NCBI GenBank assembly: GCA_021292165.1
Contig: CM037877.1
Span: 164,388,742 to 164,452,741 of the forward strand
DNA: 64,000 bases
From: Shinisaurus crocodilurus
Taxonomy: Eukaryota; Chordata; Lepidosauria; Squamata; Shinisauridae
Direction of reading: 5' to 3'
Part shown: positions 1 through 9,977 of the stretch, piece after piece
Layout of the letters: the number at the start of each line of letters is the position of its first letter
Position numbering within the stretch: the first letter of the stretch is position 1
Translations under genes and position numbers: made by a program
The notes under the pieces: model-generated
What the model was told of the DNA's origin: nothing
The model's database searches: none
Seen by the model: only the letters and a program-made list of their open reading frames with translations

Positions 1-59
1 TTAGATCCAGTGCAGAAAGAACCACACTGGCTGCTTCCCCAAGGTCATAAGAGTGACCT

Positions 60-296
60 TGGACTTGGACTAAGGCTTTTGGGGGAGGGGAGGAGACCGG
101 CGCCACCAAGATACGGGGTATCCCGGCAGCGCCTCAGCCTCCTTCCCTCCTGCTCCGAATTGCCACACCCAGACAGCCAAAATCGGCCATCTAAGTGTGG
201 AGGCGCCCTTCGCTTCTATGTTCCTCCCGTCCACCATAGGATGCCTGTAATCCTCCAAGTTCAGAGGGTTATAGGCATTCTGATTGGATTGTGCCC
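60..296 (-). mobile_element. GC-rich Harbinger-like nonautonomous element, copy A
   Basis: This is a GC-rich block whose right end reads GGATTGTGCCC followed by TAA, the terminus shared by about ten other copies in the window. The internal motif 'ggccatctaagtg' and the hairpin-like end near 240-290 also match the copies at 22465 and 62017. The left boundary is not visible and may be decayed. The family's 3-bp TTA/TAA flanks suggest PIF/Harbinger, which is inference. The open frames here on both strands are a by-product of GC content and not genes. Confidence 0.6.
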
Positions 297-322
297 TAAG
301 CCACTTATCTTATATCCAGTTA

Positions 323-744
323 GGGTAGTTGGGTTTCCTTTTTTACAGAGGACTATCCTCTATTTGAAGGGCTGTCCTGTAAAGATAAAGAACCATAAGA
401 ACTGTTACTCATCAACAGTTAACATAGATCATAGAGTTGGAAGGAGCCTACAAGGCTATCGAGTCCAACCCCCTGCTCAATGCAGGAAACTAGAGGAGGG
501 GTCTCCCATCCAAGTAATCACCAGGCCTGACCCTGCTTACATCTCAACAGCAGATTAAACAGAGAGGCACAACGGTCACCTGGTCACAATCTTCCGCACT
601 ATGGTAAGATGTACTGCATTTCTATTTGAATTGTAATAATTCTTTCTAAATGTGCATATATACATTTGAATGAGCATATGTAAATTTTATACAAATTGGT
701 ATCCCCTTTTGTCCTCTTTTTTGGTGATTCACAAGTGGCCACCA
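323..744 (+). mobile_element. TA-flanked GGGTGGCCA element, copy 1 (split by a 5S SINE)
   Basis: The element starts GGGTAGTTGGG after TA and ends GTGGCCACCA before TA. Its interior motifs are shared with copies at 15920, 31682 and 36211: an early 'ttttacagaggac', 'ctatttgaagggctgtcc', 'cacctggtcacaatcttcc', and an AT-rich 3' half with 'gcatatgtaaat'. A 5S-headed SINE interrupts it at about 419-543. The short terminal inverted repeats and TA flanks resemble Tc1/mariner-type nonautonomous elements. Confidence 0.7.
419..543 (-). mobile_element. 5S rRNA-headed SINE with CR1-like tail, 5'-truncated copy
   Basis: Read on the minus strand, the sequence runs from a 5S rRNA-like piece (the 'cagggtcaggcctggt' and 'tacttggatgggagac' motifs) into 'ctcctctagtttcctgcat', then 'ggggttggactcgat' and 'ctccttccaactctatga', the CR1-style 3' end. 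The head is truncated inside the 5S part. The flanks carry an imperfect duplication around 'tcaacag' (412-418 and 544-550). It sits inside the TA-flanked element copy 1, so it is younger than that element. Confidence 0.75.
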
Positions 745-746
745 TA

Positions 747-1261
747 CATCTGGTGTAAAAGCTTCCTGTTTGCATAAACAAAAGATGTGAGATATGAACC
801 TCTTCAACATTTGAGATAACCAGGGGGGACCTTGCCTCTGGTCTCTTTCTTCAAGGAAGTTTGTTTTGTGGGAACTGGGAGAAGACCTAGAACAGGGCAA
901 TTTTCTTGGTAGTGCTACGGACAAGGAATATCCTTGCCAGAGCGGGTCACTTGACTTGCAACAAGGCTAGGTTTTATAAGATTAGTGCAAACCCATTTGT
1001 TGTCTTGTTATTGGTAATGATCAACAGCTTCTGTTCACTTTTGTTAGTGGCTACTCTGCCCCTTTTGCCTGTTTTTATGTTTAGTTGTTAAGAGCAGGTT
1101 TTGGAATAGGCCTTTTTAGTGAAGAGATGATTTATACTGTAAGTATTAAAATAAAATAAATTAAGGTCTAGGGAGAAGATTGGTGTTGCTTTTTTTTTTT
1201 TTTTTTAGTTTTAAGGGAGTTTCATGCTGGTGTTTAATTTGTAATGTTTTATCAGTCTGTT
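747..1261. other. No gene seen; AT-rich sequence with a T run
   Basis: No recognised element or exon. A run of 18 T sits at about 1189-1206. The frame at 906-1091 lacks any family signature. Confidence 0.5.
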
Positions 1262-1930
1262 TAATTAATTTATTAATTACTATACCACCCAATAGCTGAA
1301 GCTCTCTGGGCAGTTTACAAAACAAGATTTATTGAGCAACCCTACACTTTTTGAAGGAGCTTTGGACATCCAGTGCTCTGCCAGTAGGTGCCCAGCAGAG
1401 CAGAAGCAGCAACAGAGGTGATCTTTGCCTCTCTGTCCTCCTTTCTGTTCCTTTTTTCACTAGGCGTGCTTTTGAGCCCATCTAGTGGACTCCCGGGGGG
1501 TGGGAGCGGGAGCTGGGAGGCTTCAGTATGTTGGGAAGCCTCAGCACCACCCCTGCCCACCACCTTCCCTTTTATTTGTGTCATCGCCCGAGGTCAGAGC
1601 GCCAACTTTGGGTGAAGAAGTCTCTGCAGTGATTTCTGTAGCGCTGCACGGGCTGTGAGGGGAAACAATCCCTGTTCGGATTTCCCCTTCCAAGGTCGTA
1701 GCGGTGTCTATGGCCTCAGAGGGAGAACTTTGAAATATCCTATGGTCCCTGGGATGCTCTCCCAGGGACCACAGGATTGCTCACTTAAAACCATAAAATA
1801 CAATGACATAATAAAATATAATATGAAGACCGTAAGAGATTTAGTACAATAGAATAAAATCCACTTAAAAACCAAAGTAAAAGCTAGCAGCAGTGCAAAG
1901 ATCTGAAAACACATGAGCACCATTTGTTAA
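1262..1930 (-). mobile_element. L2/CR1-type LINE 3' end, split by a Harbinger-like element
   Basis: The left end 'caatagctgaagctctctgg' is the reverse complement of the common 3' terminus of squamate L2-type LINEs (the 'cagagagcttcggctattgg' motif) and abuts an ATTA-rich tail. The A-rich 3' UTR continues at 1797-1930 with 'aaaatataatatgaag' and 'gcagcagtgcaaag', which matches the LINE 3' UTR at 57290-57440. Only untranslated sequence is present. The gap is filled by the Harbinger-like copy at 1332-1794. Confidence 0.65.
1332..1794 (+). mobile_element. GC-rich Harbinger-like element, copy B, with TTA duplication
   Basis: The element is flanked by TTA at 1329-1331 and 1795-1797. The left end TTGAGCAACCC is a decayed form of GGGAGCAATCC, and the right end is CAGGATTGCTCAC. 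The interior carries the family motifs 'gaggtgatctttgcctc', 'cccatctagtgg' and a terminal stem 'ggtccctgggatgctctccc'. It interrupts a LINE 3' UTR. The frames at 1342-1615 are repeat-derived. Confidence 0.7.
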
Positions 1931-1945
1931 ACAACAAAGGACTAA

Positions 1946-2058
1946 GGACACAATGTTTTGCATGTCTAGACAGAAAAAGTCCTACAACTGGCTGGCTGGG
2001 GCATGTTGGGACTTGTAGGACTCCCCGCCCCCGTCTAAACATGCATAGGATTACACCC
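1946..2058. mobile_element. Palindromic Harbinger-like MITE with TAA duplication
   Basis: This is a near-complete inverted repeat. The left half carries GGACACAATG, 'gcatgtctagacag' and 'agtcctacaac'; the right half carries 'gtctaaacatgcatagg' and ATTACACCC. TAA lies at both 1943-1945 and 2059-2061. The family recurs at 46147-46250 and 59676-59810. With no coding capacity it would need a transposase from elsewhere. Confidence 0.8.
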
Positions 2059-2071
2059 TAAATGCCATACA

Positions 2072-2341
2072 GGGCAATCCTATGGTCCAACTATGCTGGG
2101 GACAAGTCACTTCCATCACTACTGTGTATGTTTGCTCCTTCCCTATCATGAACACATCTCCACCTCATGTTGGCTTTTCCACCAGCGGGGTTGCTGGTAC
2201 AGAGTTGGGTCAGTATACCCCCAGCCGCATTGGCATATATATCTCCACTGGCGGAGGTGGGGGCTGGTGTGGCAGGGCTTTCACCATATCCTAAAGCTCC
2301 ACCATCCCGAACCAGCATGGCTGGAGTATATGATTGCATCC
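2072..2341 (+). mobile_element. Possible Harbinger-like element with GGGCAATCC / GATTGCATCC ends
   Basis: The left end GGGCAATCCTATGG and the right end ATGATTGCATCC followed by TTA resemble the termini of the GC-rich family, but the interior is different (the 'gccgcattggcatatata' region). The left flank is not a clean TTA/TAA. The frames at 2082-2423 on both strands fall inside it and carry no domain I recognise. Confidence 0.45.
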
Positions 2342-2344
2342 TTA

Positions 2345-3366
2345 ATGTTGTAGATTGCTTCTGCCTGCTGTTTGGAGTGAATAGTGACAACAGAGAAATA
2401 GAAATGCTGTGATTGCCGAGCATGTTTTATTCCTCTCTTTTGGAAACAAGTTCAGATATGACCTTGTGTTAATGCTTCTTATTTAAATTGCTTGGAGTCA
2501 GTTTTCAAATCCAATTAGTGTGCAGTTCAGCTCCCATCATTTGACAATGGGTGCATTTAAAATTTCCTTTTAAAGGTGTCCTTCTTGATTATTCAAAATC
2601 CCCAGTCTCTCTCTCTCCCACCCTGCCCTATTTGTTTCCAAAAGCACCCCAAGGTGAGCCAGAGCTGAGGAGAAGGTACATTAAAAGGTAAGGGTGTGGT
2701 ACACTGGAAGCAAAAATGAACTTATTTGGTGGAAAATACTGACCCTTCACAGCCTTTGCCGAGTAAAGTGAAGGGTACTTAGGAATCCTTAGTGCTTTGC
2801 TCACAAAATGCCACTTAATGAGCAAGCCAAGTTAATAATTCTTGCTGGGGTTTTTTTTTTTTTTATTTGTCAAGAGTTCAATATTTTTCTGATATGAGAT
2901 TTGGTTCATCGTGGATTAAATGGCAGTTTCTAATTAATGGTACTTGAATGTGTTCTCCCCCGCCCCCACCGGCCCCCACTCCTGCTCTCGGCCCCCAATT
3001 CATACAACAGGCTTGGTTACAATTTATACATGATTTTTAAAGTACAATTAACATTCATCATTACAAGATATATGCAAACAGATATGCAAATCTGGAAATA
3101 AATATGCACACATATAAAAATGCTGTTGGATTAAGTAGTCCTTAGCATTTTTTAAAAAATAAAATCAATATTTTATGCATATTTCTCTCACAACTTTTAG
3201 TGTACTTATGACTCACTAGGTGTCAGATTTAGGATCACTTTTGGAGACCACAGAGCTGTTTGCCTGCCCACATGCCATTTAGTGAGCTTCAGTAGCTGGA
3301 GGGGTGGGTAGAAGTACGTAATTGAAAATCCTGAGGCAATGGTCCAGTTCAGAGGTAATGCTAAAC
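2345..3366. other. No gene seen; unique AT-rich sequence
   Basis: I see no recognised repeat apart from a T run at about 2850-2863 and a C-rich patch near 2958-2990. None of the short open frames looks like a known protein. Confidence 0.5.
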
Positions 3367-3505
3367 CAGCCTTTCCCAACCTTGGACCCCCAGGTGCTGC
3401 TGGACTGCAACTTCCATCATCCCCAGTCAGCATGGCCAATGGTCAGGGATGATGATCGGAGCTGTAGGCCAACAACATCTGGGGACCCAAGTTTTGGAAA
3501 GGCTG
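3367..3505 (+). mobile_element. Palindromic hAT-like MITE
   Basis: The element starts CAGCCTTTCCCAACC and ends TTTTGGAAAGGCTG, so it has CAG...CTG termini and long inverted arms around 'catcatccccagtcagcat'. The 8-bp flanks TGCTAAAC and CACTGAAC match at five of eight positions, as expected for an old target duplication. Relatives lie at 4661, 15395, 20346, 34198 and 55548. Confidence 0.75.
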
Positions 3506-3512
3506 CACTGAA

Positions 3513-4002
3513 CCATAGTTTAGCATTATGAGAACAAGCTTGTTTGAGCATTCTTTCTGCCCTCCTCCAGCATGCACCAAAGAAGATTGGAAACATCTGC
3601 TCCCTGTTTTAAACTAACCACACTTTGTTTTTACATCTGCACTGGGAATGGTGGTTAAACTATAGTTTATTGAAGCAAGCCATGTCCTCCTTGTCAGATC
3701 CCGTGGGCAGCTGGCTGGTCACTGTGTGAACAGAATGCTGGACTAGATGGACCCTTGGTCTGATCCAGCATGGCTCTTCTTATGTTCTTAAGCCAAGATA
3801 AAAAATGACAGTTTTATCTTGGTTTGTTTCAATAAAATATAGTTAATCTAACCATAGTTTGGCCCAGTTAGGATGTAACAACAGACTATAGTTTAAGCCA
3901 GGAAATTGATGCTTCCAATCTGCTCACAGCCATATCAGAGGAGCATAGCACTCAAGCTCAAGGCTCAAGCCAGTTTGTTCCTATAATGCTAAACTATGAA
4001 TT
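3513..4002. mobile_element. Inverted-repeat element carrying a SINE fragment
   Basis: The ends are mutual inverted repeats: 'catagtttagcattatgaga' on the left and 'cctataatgctaaactatg' on the right. Further copies of the 'aaactatagttta' motif lie inside. A SINE tail at 3694-3790 interrupts it. It looks like a nonautonomous DNA transposon, but I cannot assign a superfamily. Confidence 0.5.
3694..3790 (+). mobile_element. SINE 3' fragment ending TATGTTCTTA
   Basis: The tail 'ggtctgatccagcatggctc' followed by 'ttcttatgttctta' is the 3' part of a SINE family seen again at 25595-25671. It is related to the tail of the tRNA-headed SINEs at 41041 and 59192. The tRNA-like head is missing. Confidence 0.65.
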
Positions 4003-4048
4003 AGCACGGGGGGGGGGCAACTTTGGCAGGTCTGTGGGACACTTCCCC

Positions 4049-4069
4049 CATCACACACACACACACACC
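4049..4069. repeat. (CA)n microsatellite
   Basis: A short run of CA dinucleotides close to a G9 run at 4009-4017. Confidence 0.9.
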
Positions 4070-4175
4070 CCGCCACTGCAGGCCACACTGCTGCCACTGC
4101 CACATCAGCAAAATCTGGCTGTGTGACGGTTGCAGTGGCAAAATAAAACAGTGGCTTGCCACAGTGGTCTCAGTG

Positions 4176-4261
4176 GCAAACTGCTATGGAGGCTTGAAAG
4201 GGACAAATCTAGCTTGTTCTCAAGCTCAATTGGTCCCTTTTAAGCCTCGGTAGTGGTTTGC
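4176..4261. repeat. Long imperfect hairpin
   Basis: Arms 4176-4207 and 4229-4261 are imperfect reverse complements ('gcaaactgctatggaggctt' against 'aagcctcggtagtggtttgc') around a roughly 20-base loop. This may be one end of a foldback or MITE-type element reaching into 4270-4430. Confidence 0.7.
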
Positions 4262-4442
4262 TTCCAAAATTTTGGGGATAGCACAGCAGGGGCTGCACCA
4301 CATGCTGGGGTGGTGGTGCATGTTGTCCACCCCTGGTTTCGCATTACATCCAAACCAAACCAGGCCAATCTGTATGGGCATAAATGTTTACGTTCTCCCC
4401 CCCCCCCCGCCCCCACAAGCATTATCCCTGTGGCAACTTCTC

Positions 4443-4645
4443 CTTTATTTTATTTATATATTATATTTATATCCCACCTTTTTTCCTGAAAGGAACCTAA
4501 GGTGGCTTACATACCGTAATCATCATACTCTCCATTTTTATCCTCACAACAACCCTGTGAGGTAGGTTAGGCTGAGAGTCAGTGCCTGGCCCAAAGTCAC
4601 CCAGTGAGCTTCATGGCCGAGTGTGGATTGGAACCCAGGTCTCCC
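4443..4645 (-). mobile_element. MIR-like SINE with L2-type tail
   Basis: On the minus strand it reads from 'tgggttccaatcc' through 'ctgggtgactttgggcca' and 'cacagggttgttgtgagga' to 'gtgggatataaat' and an AT-rich tail. This is the order of motifs in MIR-class SINEs with L2-like ends. Other copies lie at 18308-18440 and 57035-57240. No coding sequence. Confidence 0.7.
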
Positions 4646-4660
4646 TTTATAGGGCTAAAC

Positions 4661-4756
4661 CAGTCTTCCCCATCCTAATGCCCTCCAAATGTTTGGGACT
4701 TCAACTCCCATCAGCCGCTGCCAGTTGTCTGGAGGGCACCAGGTTGGAGAAGGCTG
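4661..4756 (+). mobile_element. Palindromic hAT-like MITE with near-perfect 8-bp duplication
   Basis: CAGTCTTCCCCATCC on the left and GGTTGGAGAAGGCTG on the right form inverted termini. The flanks GGCTAAAC (4653-4660) and GGTTAAAC (4757-4764) match at seven of eight positions. It lies just beyond the MIR-like copy. Confidence 0.8.
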
Positions 4757-4764
4757 GGTTAAAC

Positions 4765-5230
4765 ACTTATTTCTGTTGAATTTCACCTCACTGCCTACAA
4801 CTGTTCTTTACTTTTCAAGTCATTTTGTTATTGAATTCTTCCTGTGTGGTTCCTACTCTTCCAATTCAGCAGTTGTCCATAAGGTTCGAACGCTGCTGGG
4901 GAAATTGGATAAACCATAGGAAGACATAAGAAAGATAGTACAGGGTAGAAATATATTTGTATGGAAAGTTGCTTGAATTTCAGGTACGTGGCTCTAGCTA
5001 TGGGAGAAATGCCCCCTGAATATCTTGGTCAGTGTTACTGCAGTGAGTGTGATGAGTATTTTGCTCGCATAATTGTATTGCCCCCTTGGTAAATGCGGAA
5101 GGACTCCATGGAGTCTGTGGTCAGTTGATTCTTAACACAACTGAAAGCCAATAACACTAAGATGTTATCAGGACAGATGGTGTGTGTGTGTGTGTCTTGT
5201 TCCCATGTATTTAAGATTTAGCACAGATCT
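4765..5230. other. No gene seen; unique sequence with (TG)n
   Basis: Unremarkable sequence with a short (TG)n run at about 5179-5196. No exon signature. Confidence 0.5.
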
Positions 5231-5238
5231 TCAGATAA

Positions 5239-5920
5239 CAGGGATGTTGAAGAGTCCTTGGTTTCGAGTCACGAGTCGAGTCACGAGTCTTTGGACCCGA
5301 GTCTCGAGTCCGAGTCCGAGTCCTTAGTCCAAAATGGTGACTCACGAGACACGAGTCACGAGTCACTCCCAAAGCTGACTCCACAAGTCTCTATTAAAAT
5401 CAATGGGGTTTTCCCCCAGCAAAATAAGGCTAATTCAGATGTGTGGCTTAAATAAATTCTAGGCACAAGTGTGCCTTTTTATTTCAAAACTCTGCAACTG
5501 ATTTTGGCAAGAACAGACCAGGCAGACAAGCCCAAAATAACCAGACAGGCAGAGGAGGCAGGGAACCCCAAAGCAGGCAGGCAGAGGCGTTTGTCTTGGA
5601 CAATTCAAACTGTGGAACTGGTTAAGAAGAGACCAGGCAGGCAGAGGAGGCTGGGAACCCCAAACAGGCAGGCAGAGGCAGCCAAACCCAAAATGTCTGA
5701 AAGGTTGCATTTTAGGAAAAAAATAAACTTGCTGTACTTCCTAAAACCTATCCATGTTGCATTTGAGGAACACGATTTTGGAACATGAGTCCTTGGTCTC
5801 GAGTCCCGAGTCGAGTCTCGAGTCCCATTAAAAATATTGGGACTCGAGTCTGACTCGAGTCAGAGGGGGGACTCCGTCCGACTCACGAGTCGAGTCCTGG
5901 AGTCCGAGTCCCCATCCCTG
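5239..5920. mobile_element. GAGTC-rich hAT-like nonautonomous element
   Basis: The element starts CAGGGATG and ends CATCCCTG, with a perfect 8-bp duplication TCAGATAA at 5231-5238 and 5921-5928. These are hAT hallmarks. Both subterminal regions (about 5252-5365 and 5788-5908) are packed with GAGTC/GACTC pentamers, often fused as ACTCGAGTC or CACGAGTC, in both orientations. In known hAT elements subterminal repeats bind transposase, so these may do the same; that is inference. The middle holds an imperfect tandem duplication. The frames at 5258-5788 have no domain I recognise. Confidence 0.9.
5487..5700 (+). repeat. Imperfect tandem duplication inside the GAGTC-rich element
   Basis: Two units, about 5487-5600 and 5605-5700, share the order 'caaactctg.aactg', 'agaccaggcag', 'gcagaggaggc', 'gggaaccccaaa' and 'caggcaggcagagg'. 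They form the core of the hAT-like element. Confidence 0.7.
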
Positions 5921-5944
5921 TCAGATAAATCCATCTCCTGTTGG

Positions 5945-6120
5945 GGCAGAGAGAGCTTACTTGGAAGTGGCCCTTCAATTATGGAACCAATTTCCTACTG
6001 AGGTTCCCCAGAATCAGGACTCTGGCCCTTTTAAGTGAGCTTTAAAGACTCCTTTATTTATAACACAAGCTGTATGTGTTAGTGTGCCTATTCGCTTTTG
6101 ATTGTTTTATGTGTGTTTGT
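5945..6120 (+). mobile_element. L2/CR1-type LINE ORF2 C-terminus, decayed
   Basis: Translation around 5966-6090 gives ALQLWNQFPTEVP and then ALKTPLF with a stop between them. This is the LWN-LP-EV ... LKT-LF pattern at the end of L2/CR1-type reverse transcriptase ORFs. It is a short inactive fragment. Confidence 0.55.
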
Positions 6121-6365
6121 GTGCATCAACTCATTGGGTAGTATCCAATGTTAGTCCTACTACGTAGAGTAGACCCAGTGAAATAAATAGATCTTAAGTT
6201 TGCCAGTGTGAGAAGTCCCACGTGCACCGAAGCCGAACGCGCCAGTAAGATCATCATCCCGATGTGATGCATCTGCTAGTGACCAAAGGACACCAGGGGG
6301 TGTGGCCCTGCCCCTTTGATGTCAGTGGGTGTGGCCTCACCCCTTTGATGCCTCAAGTCATCTAT

Positions 6366-6445
6366 TAACATAAGAACAAGGCAACCAATAGTGCCTATCA
6401 GTCCAAAGAGAAAGATATACGGTAGCTGCCTCCCTCAGTGAGTCT
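6366..6445 (-). mobile_element. Possible SINE tail fragment, minus strand
   Basis: It begins 'taacataagaaca', the reverse complement of the TGTTCTTATGTTA-style SINE tail. The rest is too diverged to align by eye. Confidence 0.3.
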
Positions 6446-6737
6446 ACCTCCTCACCAACATTGTCACCAGCTGCTATTGGTCCTCAGCTTCTCTCTCATT
6501 ATTGCAACCACTTGCTTGTTTGATAGGCAGCCAGCCAGCCAGTGAGAAAATAGACAGTGGGATCTTCTCCTCACCACCACCACCATTATCTGGGCCAGCA
6601 CAAGAGAGGCAAGTGAAGGAGCAGGTTAAAATGGTGAAGAGGAACAGCAACTCCAGGGGGCTCTTGTCAGTGGTCCCCTGTTGGCGTGAGGGCCCTTGGC
6701 AGATGCCCAACCATGCCTAGCCTTGATGCCAGTCCTG
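6446..6737 (-). mobile_element. hAT-like element fragment, same family as 42076-42363
   Basis: The right part 'cttggcagatgcccaacc', 'atgcctagccttgatgcc' and AGTCCTG is the reverse complement of the start of the complete element at 42076. The left terminus is not found, so the start is approximate. The frame at 6502-6720 is repeat-derived. Confidence 0.6.
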
Positions 6738-7440
6738 TCCTTGGGCAGCTGCCTGGTCTGCAGTGCCCTGGAAGAACCCACTGCTGACCTCTGCTGTAGG
6801 CCCTCTGATTGGTATCAGGTAGCAAGTAACCATTTTAATTTCTCTCATTTAGTGTCACTGTGAGGCATTGTGGTGAATTAAAATGGCGTTTCACCATCTG
6901 GTGCTGACTGGAGTGTGGCAGCTGCCACTGCAATGTAACCCCACTGGGGAGGCCCACAGATATAGGTGTCCACCAGAGGCCATTTTGTCAAACCCAGAGC
7001 TGGCTCTGCCACAGGCAGAGTGTTAATTTCATTCCACTTGGCCTCCAATACTTATTTCTCAGCAGAGGAAGTTCATGCACTGAGCTGCAAGTCATTGATT
7101 GGTAAGGCACATGTGACGAAATGTCAAGACTTTTAAGTGCAAGCGCAAATCAGCCCTGAGAGGGTTCTCCTGACAGTTTCACCTCCGCACCATTTGTCTG
7201 ATCAGAACACACACACAGAGGCATCCTTGGCTGCTCTGCCTTAAAAAAAAATCCTTCCTGGTGAACATGAGAAACTTCTAATGGTAAGTATCCAGTGCTA
7301 TAGATTAATATGTATTAAGAATTAGCCCCCGCCCCCATCTGTAAAACTGGAGCTGGCACTGCTCACAGAGGTGTAAGTTTAAAACTGGCATCCCATATCT
7401 AGAGCCCTGAGCAGCTTGGAAGAAGGATATACCGGTAATG
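6738..7440. other. No gene seen; decayed hAT-like ends and unique sequence
   Basis: Two 'ccagagctggctctg' / 'ggagctggcactg' motifs near 7000-7012 and 7351-7363 resemble the CTG end of the 42076 hAT family, so further decayed copies are likely. Nothing else is recognised. Confidence 0.4.
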
Positions 7441-7790
7441 CAGGGGTGCAGAACCGAAAATGGGTGGGAGGCCAAAATTGTCCCCCATGGGGCCCTCCAC
7501 AGGCCAGATGATGTTAGTGGGCCTCATTGCCCTGTCCCAATCCACTTTGCCTTCTCTGTGCTGGGAGAGGCACTGAGAAAGGGAATTGGCAGGCTCGGGG
7601 AAGGGTGGCTGCTCCTCCCAGCACCTGCTGAGTACTGGCCTTGCATGGTGCACATTGTCCCCATGGAGGTGGCATGTGGGCTCCCTGCTGTTAGAATTCC
7701 TCCAGTGGACAGGACTTGGAGGTCAAGCCCCACCACCTGGAGGAACCCAAGGAGGCCCCTTGGGCTGGATGTGGAACCTCTGCAGGCTGC
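7441..7790 (+). mobile_element. Possible hAT-like element (CAGGGGTGCAGAACC start)
   Basis: The left end CAGGGGTGCAGAACC and the right end 'gtggaacctctgcagg' are roughly complementary and resemble the CAGGGGTGTTGAACC family at 28102 and 62595. No clear 8-bp duplication is visible. Open frames on both strands (7438-7869) reflect its GC content. Confidence 0.4.
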
Positions 7791-7799
7791 ATTAGGTCT

Positions 7800-8240
7800 G
7801 CCTCCTGGTATGAACCTACCTGTACACTACAATAGTCATCTGAGGCCCTCCACCAGGTGCCTCTTCTGAGGGAGGTTCAGAGGATAGCAACAAGGGAGAG
7901 CCTTTTGGTGGTGTCCCCCTGATCATGGAATGCCCTCCCCAATGAGGTCCGCCTGGCACCAACATTGTCATCCTTTTGGCGTCAGGTTAAGACTTTCCTC
8001 TGCTCGTAGGCATTTGACTGAATATGATACGATTTTAACCGGTACCGGGATTTTTTAATTGTTGGTTGTTTTAAATTCTTTTTGTGTGTAAATGTTTTTT
8101 ATATTATGTTATATATTGTATTTTTAAAGTTTTAATCTTTTGTAAAACATCCAGAGAGCTTTGGCTATCGGGTGGTATAGAAATGTGGATGATGATGATG
8201 ATGGCGACGATGACAATGATGATGGTGATGAAGATGTAAT
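7800..8240 (+). mobile_element. L2/CR1-type LINE 3' end with (GAT)n tail
   Basis: The decayed ORF2 C-terminus reads ATRESLLVVSP, stop, then WNALPNEVRLAPTLSSF and KTFLCS, matching the conserved C-terminal block of L2-type LINEs. A T-rich 3' UTR follows, then 'cagagagctttggctatcgg' with 'ggtatagaaatg', and a GAT microsatellite tail (8185-8236). The element is 5' truncated and inactive. Confidence 0.75.
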
Positions 8241-8805
8241 CAGCCAATCAAGAAAACACTCTCTAGCCAAAGAAAATGTTCTCAGGAAATGAGGTGCCAG
8301 GGCCCAACACTGGTCCCTGAAATGAGTCACGAGGCCCAACATAAATAGGCCTAATTGAAAAAGTAAGCAGCAAAGCTGAATTTTCTGTTCTAGTTACAGC
8401 AGTGGGTGCTTCAGGCACTGCTCTGAGTTGTTGCTCTTCTACTGTAAGCTACATGTGGAATTGCAAATGAAACTCCACACTGATGGGAACAGCAGTTTTT
8501 GTCCATATATGTTTCACTATGTTCTGTCTGCACTACTGAGTGTAACAAAGCCATGTGGGCAGCGAAGGGACAATGCAGGTGAGCATGCCATTTTAGCAGC
8601 GTGTAAATTTTCTAAAAAAAACCCCAATAGTTAAGTTTGCGCTAAAACACGTTTTTGTCTCTTCGTGAAAAAGCTTTTAGTCGTAACTGATTGTACGTTT
8701 GCTTAATTTCTTTATAAAAGGACCCAAACATTTACTTCATGGAGAACTCGTGTTCCCCAGTGGAGTCTGTCACTTCCAGGTATTGTTGTTTTTTTGGCAA
8801 AGAAA
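8241..8805. other. No gene seen
   Basis: Unique sequence between a LINE tail and a Harbinger-like element. The 68-residue frame at 8428-8634 has no family signature. Confidence 0.45.
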
Positions 8806-8809
8806 TTAA

Positions 8810-9224
8810 GGGTGCAATCCTATGGGTTGCGCTCTTGATGATTGTAAGGCCCCAAACCTGGAGGCTTACGATCATCCTACTCAGGGCAGGAGGAGCGGCA
8901 GAGGAGATCTTCGCCTCCCTGTCCTCCCACCCTGCTTTTTTGTCTGTCTAGCAATGGCATTTCGGAAAGGGAGGGAAGGATGCTGGAGAGGCTTCAGGAT
9001 AGCTCATATCCTGGCCTCTCTAGTCTCCACCCCTCCCTGCCCACCAAAATGCTCCCTTTTACTCCTCTCCGAGGTCCCTTTCCCGAGGGCAGTTTGTTCT
9101 ATGCCGTCTGTGAATGGGAGGGGGATTGGATCTCCAGTTCTTGTCTCCGACCTCAGACTGGGGAATCTGAACTACGTATTCTATGGCTCCTCAGATGCTG
9201 TCTAGGAGCCATAGGATTGCTCCC
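8810..9224 (+). mobile_element. GC-rich Harbinger-like element, copy C, both ends present
   Basis: GGGTGCAATCCTATGGG follows TTAA, and GGATTGCTCCC is followed by TAA, giving a 3-bp TAA duplication. The interior matches the copy at 47863: 'gcgctcttgatgattgtaag', 'gggcaggaggagcgg' and 'cctggcctctctagtctcc'. The frames at 8822-9294 are internal to it and do not encode a transposase. Confidence 0.8.
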
Positions 9225-9227
9225 TAA

Positions 9228-9975
9228 AGGAGTCAATTACAGTCAATTACAATTACATGCTGTTGCACACGTTTTGGTAAAAAAAATAATTTAAAAAATG
9301 CAGATGAAAAAGATTTTAGCATGCTTATGCAATGGTGACTACAAAGATAATAGTGACGGTGTGCCGAAGGGAAAAGGCATGGCGATAAGGCTCAGTCGCC
9401 CAAAATGTCATAGCACATGTCAAAAACATCTCTTCAAAGAGATGGAAGAGTCACATTAAGGTGACCTACACCTGCCCTTCTGTTCTATTCCTTCAAAAAA
9501 GAGTTGGATTTTGGTAGGTAAGCCAAGCCAAACACAACAGGCGTGGCTTACCACAATTTGAAGTAAGTGCAGCAACACGTATTACCATCTAAACATGGGG
9601 GTGGGGGCGTGGGGCGTGGTGACCATTAAATTCAGTGTCTGAAATTACCTAATGCACCACTGGACATTGGATAACATTTTGATGACAATGTCATGTAGAT
9701 GGTTTATAGAAAAGTGGAGAACAAAGAGTGAATTGTGGAAGTACCCAGTGATAGCTCTCCACAGGAGCTGAGGTGAAGAAATGCAGGGGAGAGTGAAAAA
9801 GATGCACATTCTAATGCACGAAAATCACATCTTTTATGTGAAGGGGCAGTGTCTTTGGAACAAAAGCTTTGTTGAACTCTGGCTCACATTAAATAAAGAG
9901 AATGCTGGTGAGAGGTCTTTGGATTGTTGAGCCCAGTAACAAAGTTGTTCTCCAATGGGATGGGTTGAAGACAAT
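9228..9975. other. No gene seen
   Basis: AT-rich unique sequence with a G-rich patch near 9597-9620. No recognised element. Confidence 0.45.
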
Positions 9976-9977
9976 AA

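Noticed and set aside
5258..5455. Serine/glutamate-rich 65-residue frame (SSHESSHESLDPS)
   Set aside because: The periodicity reflects GAGTC words of the hAT subterminal region, not a protein repeat.
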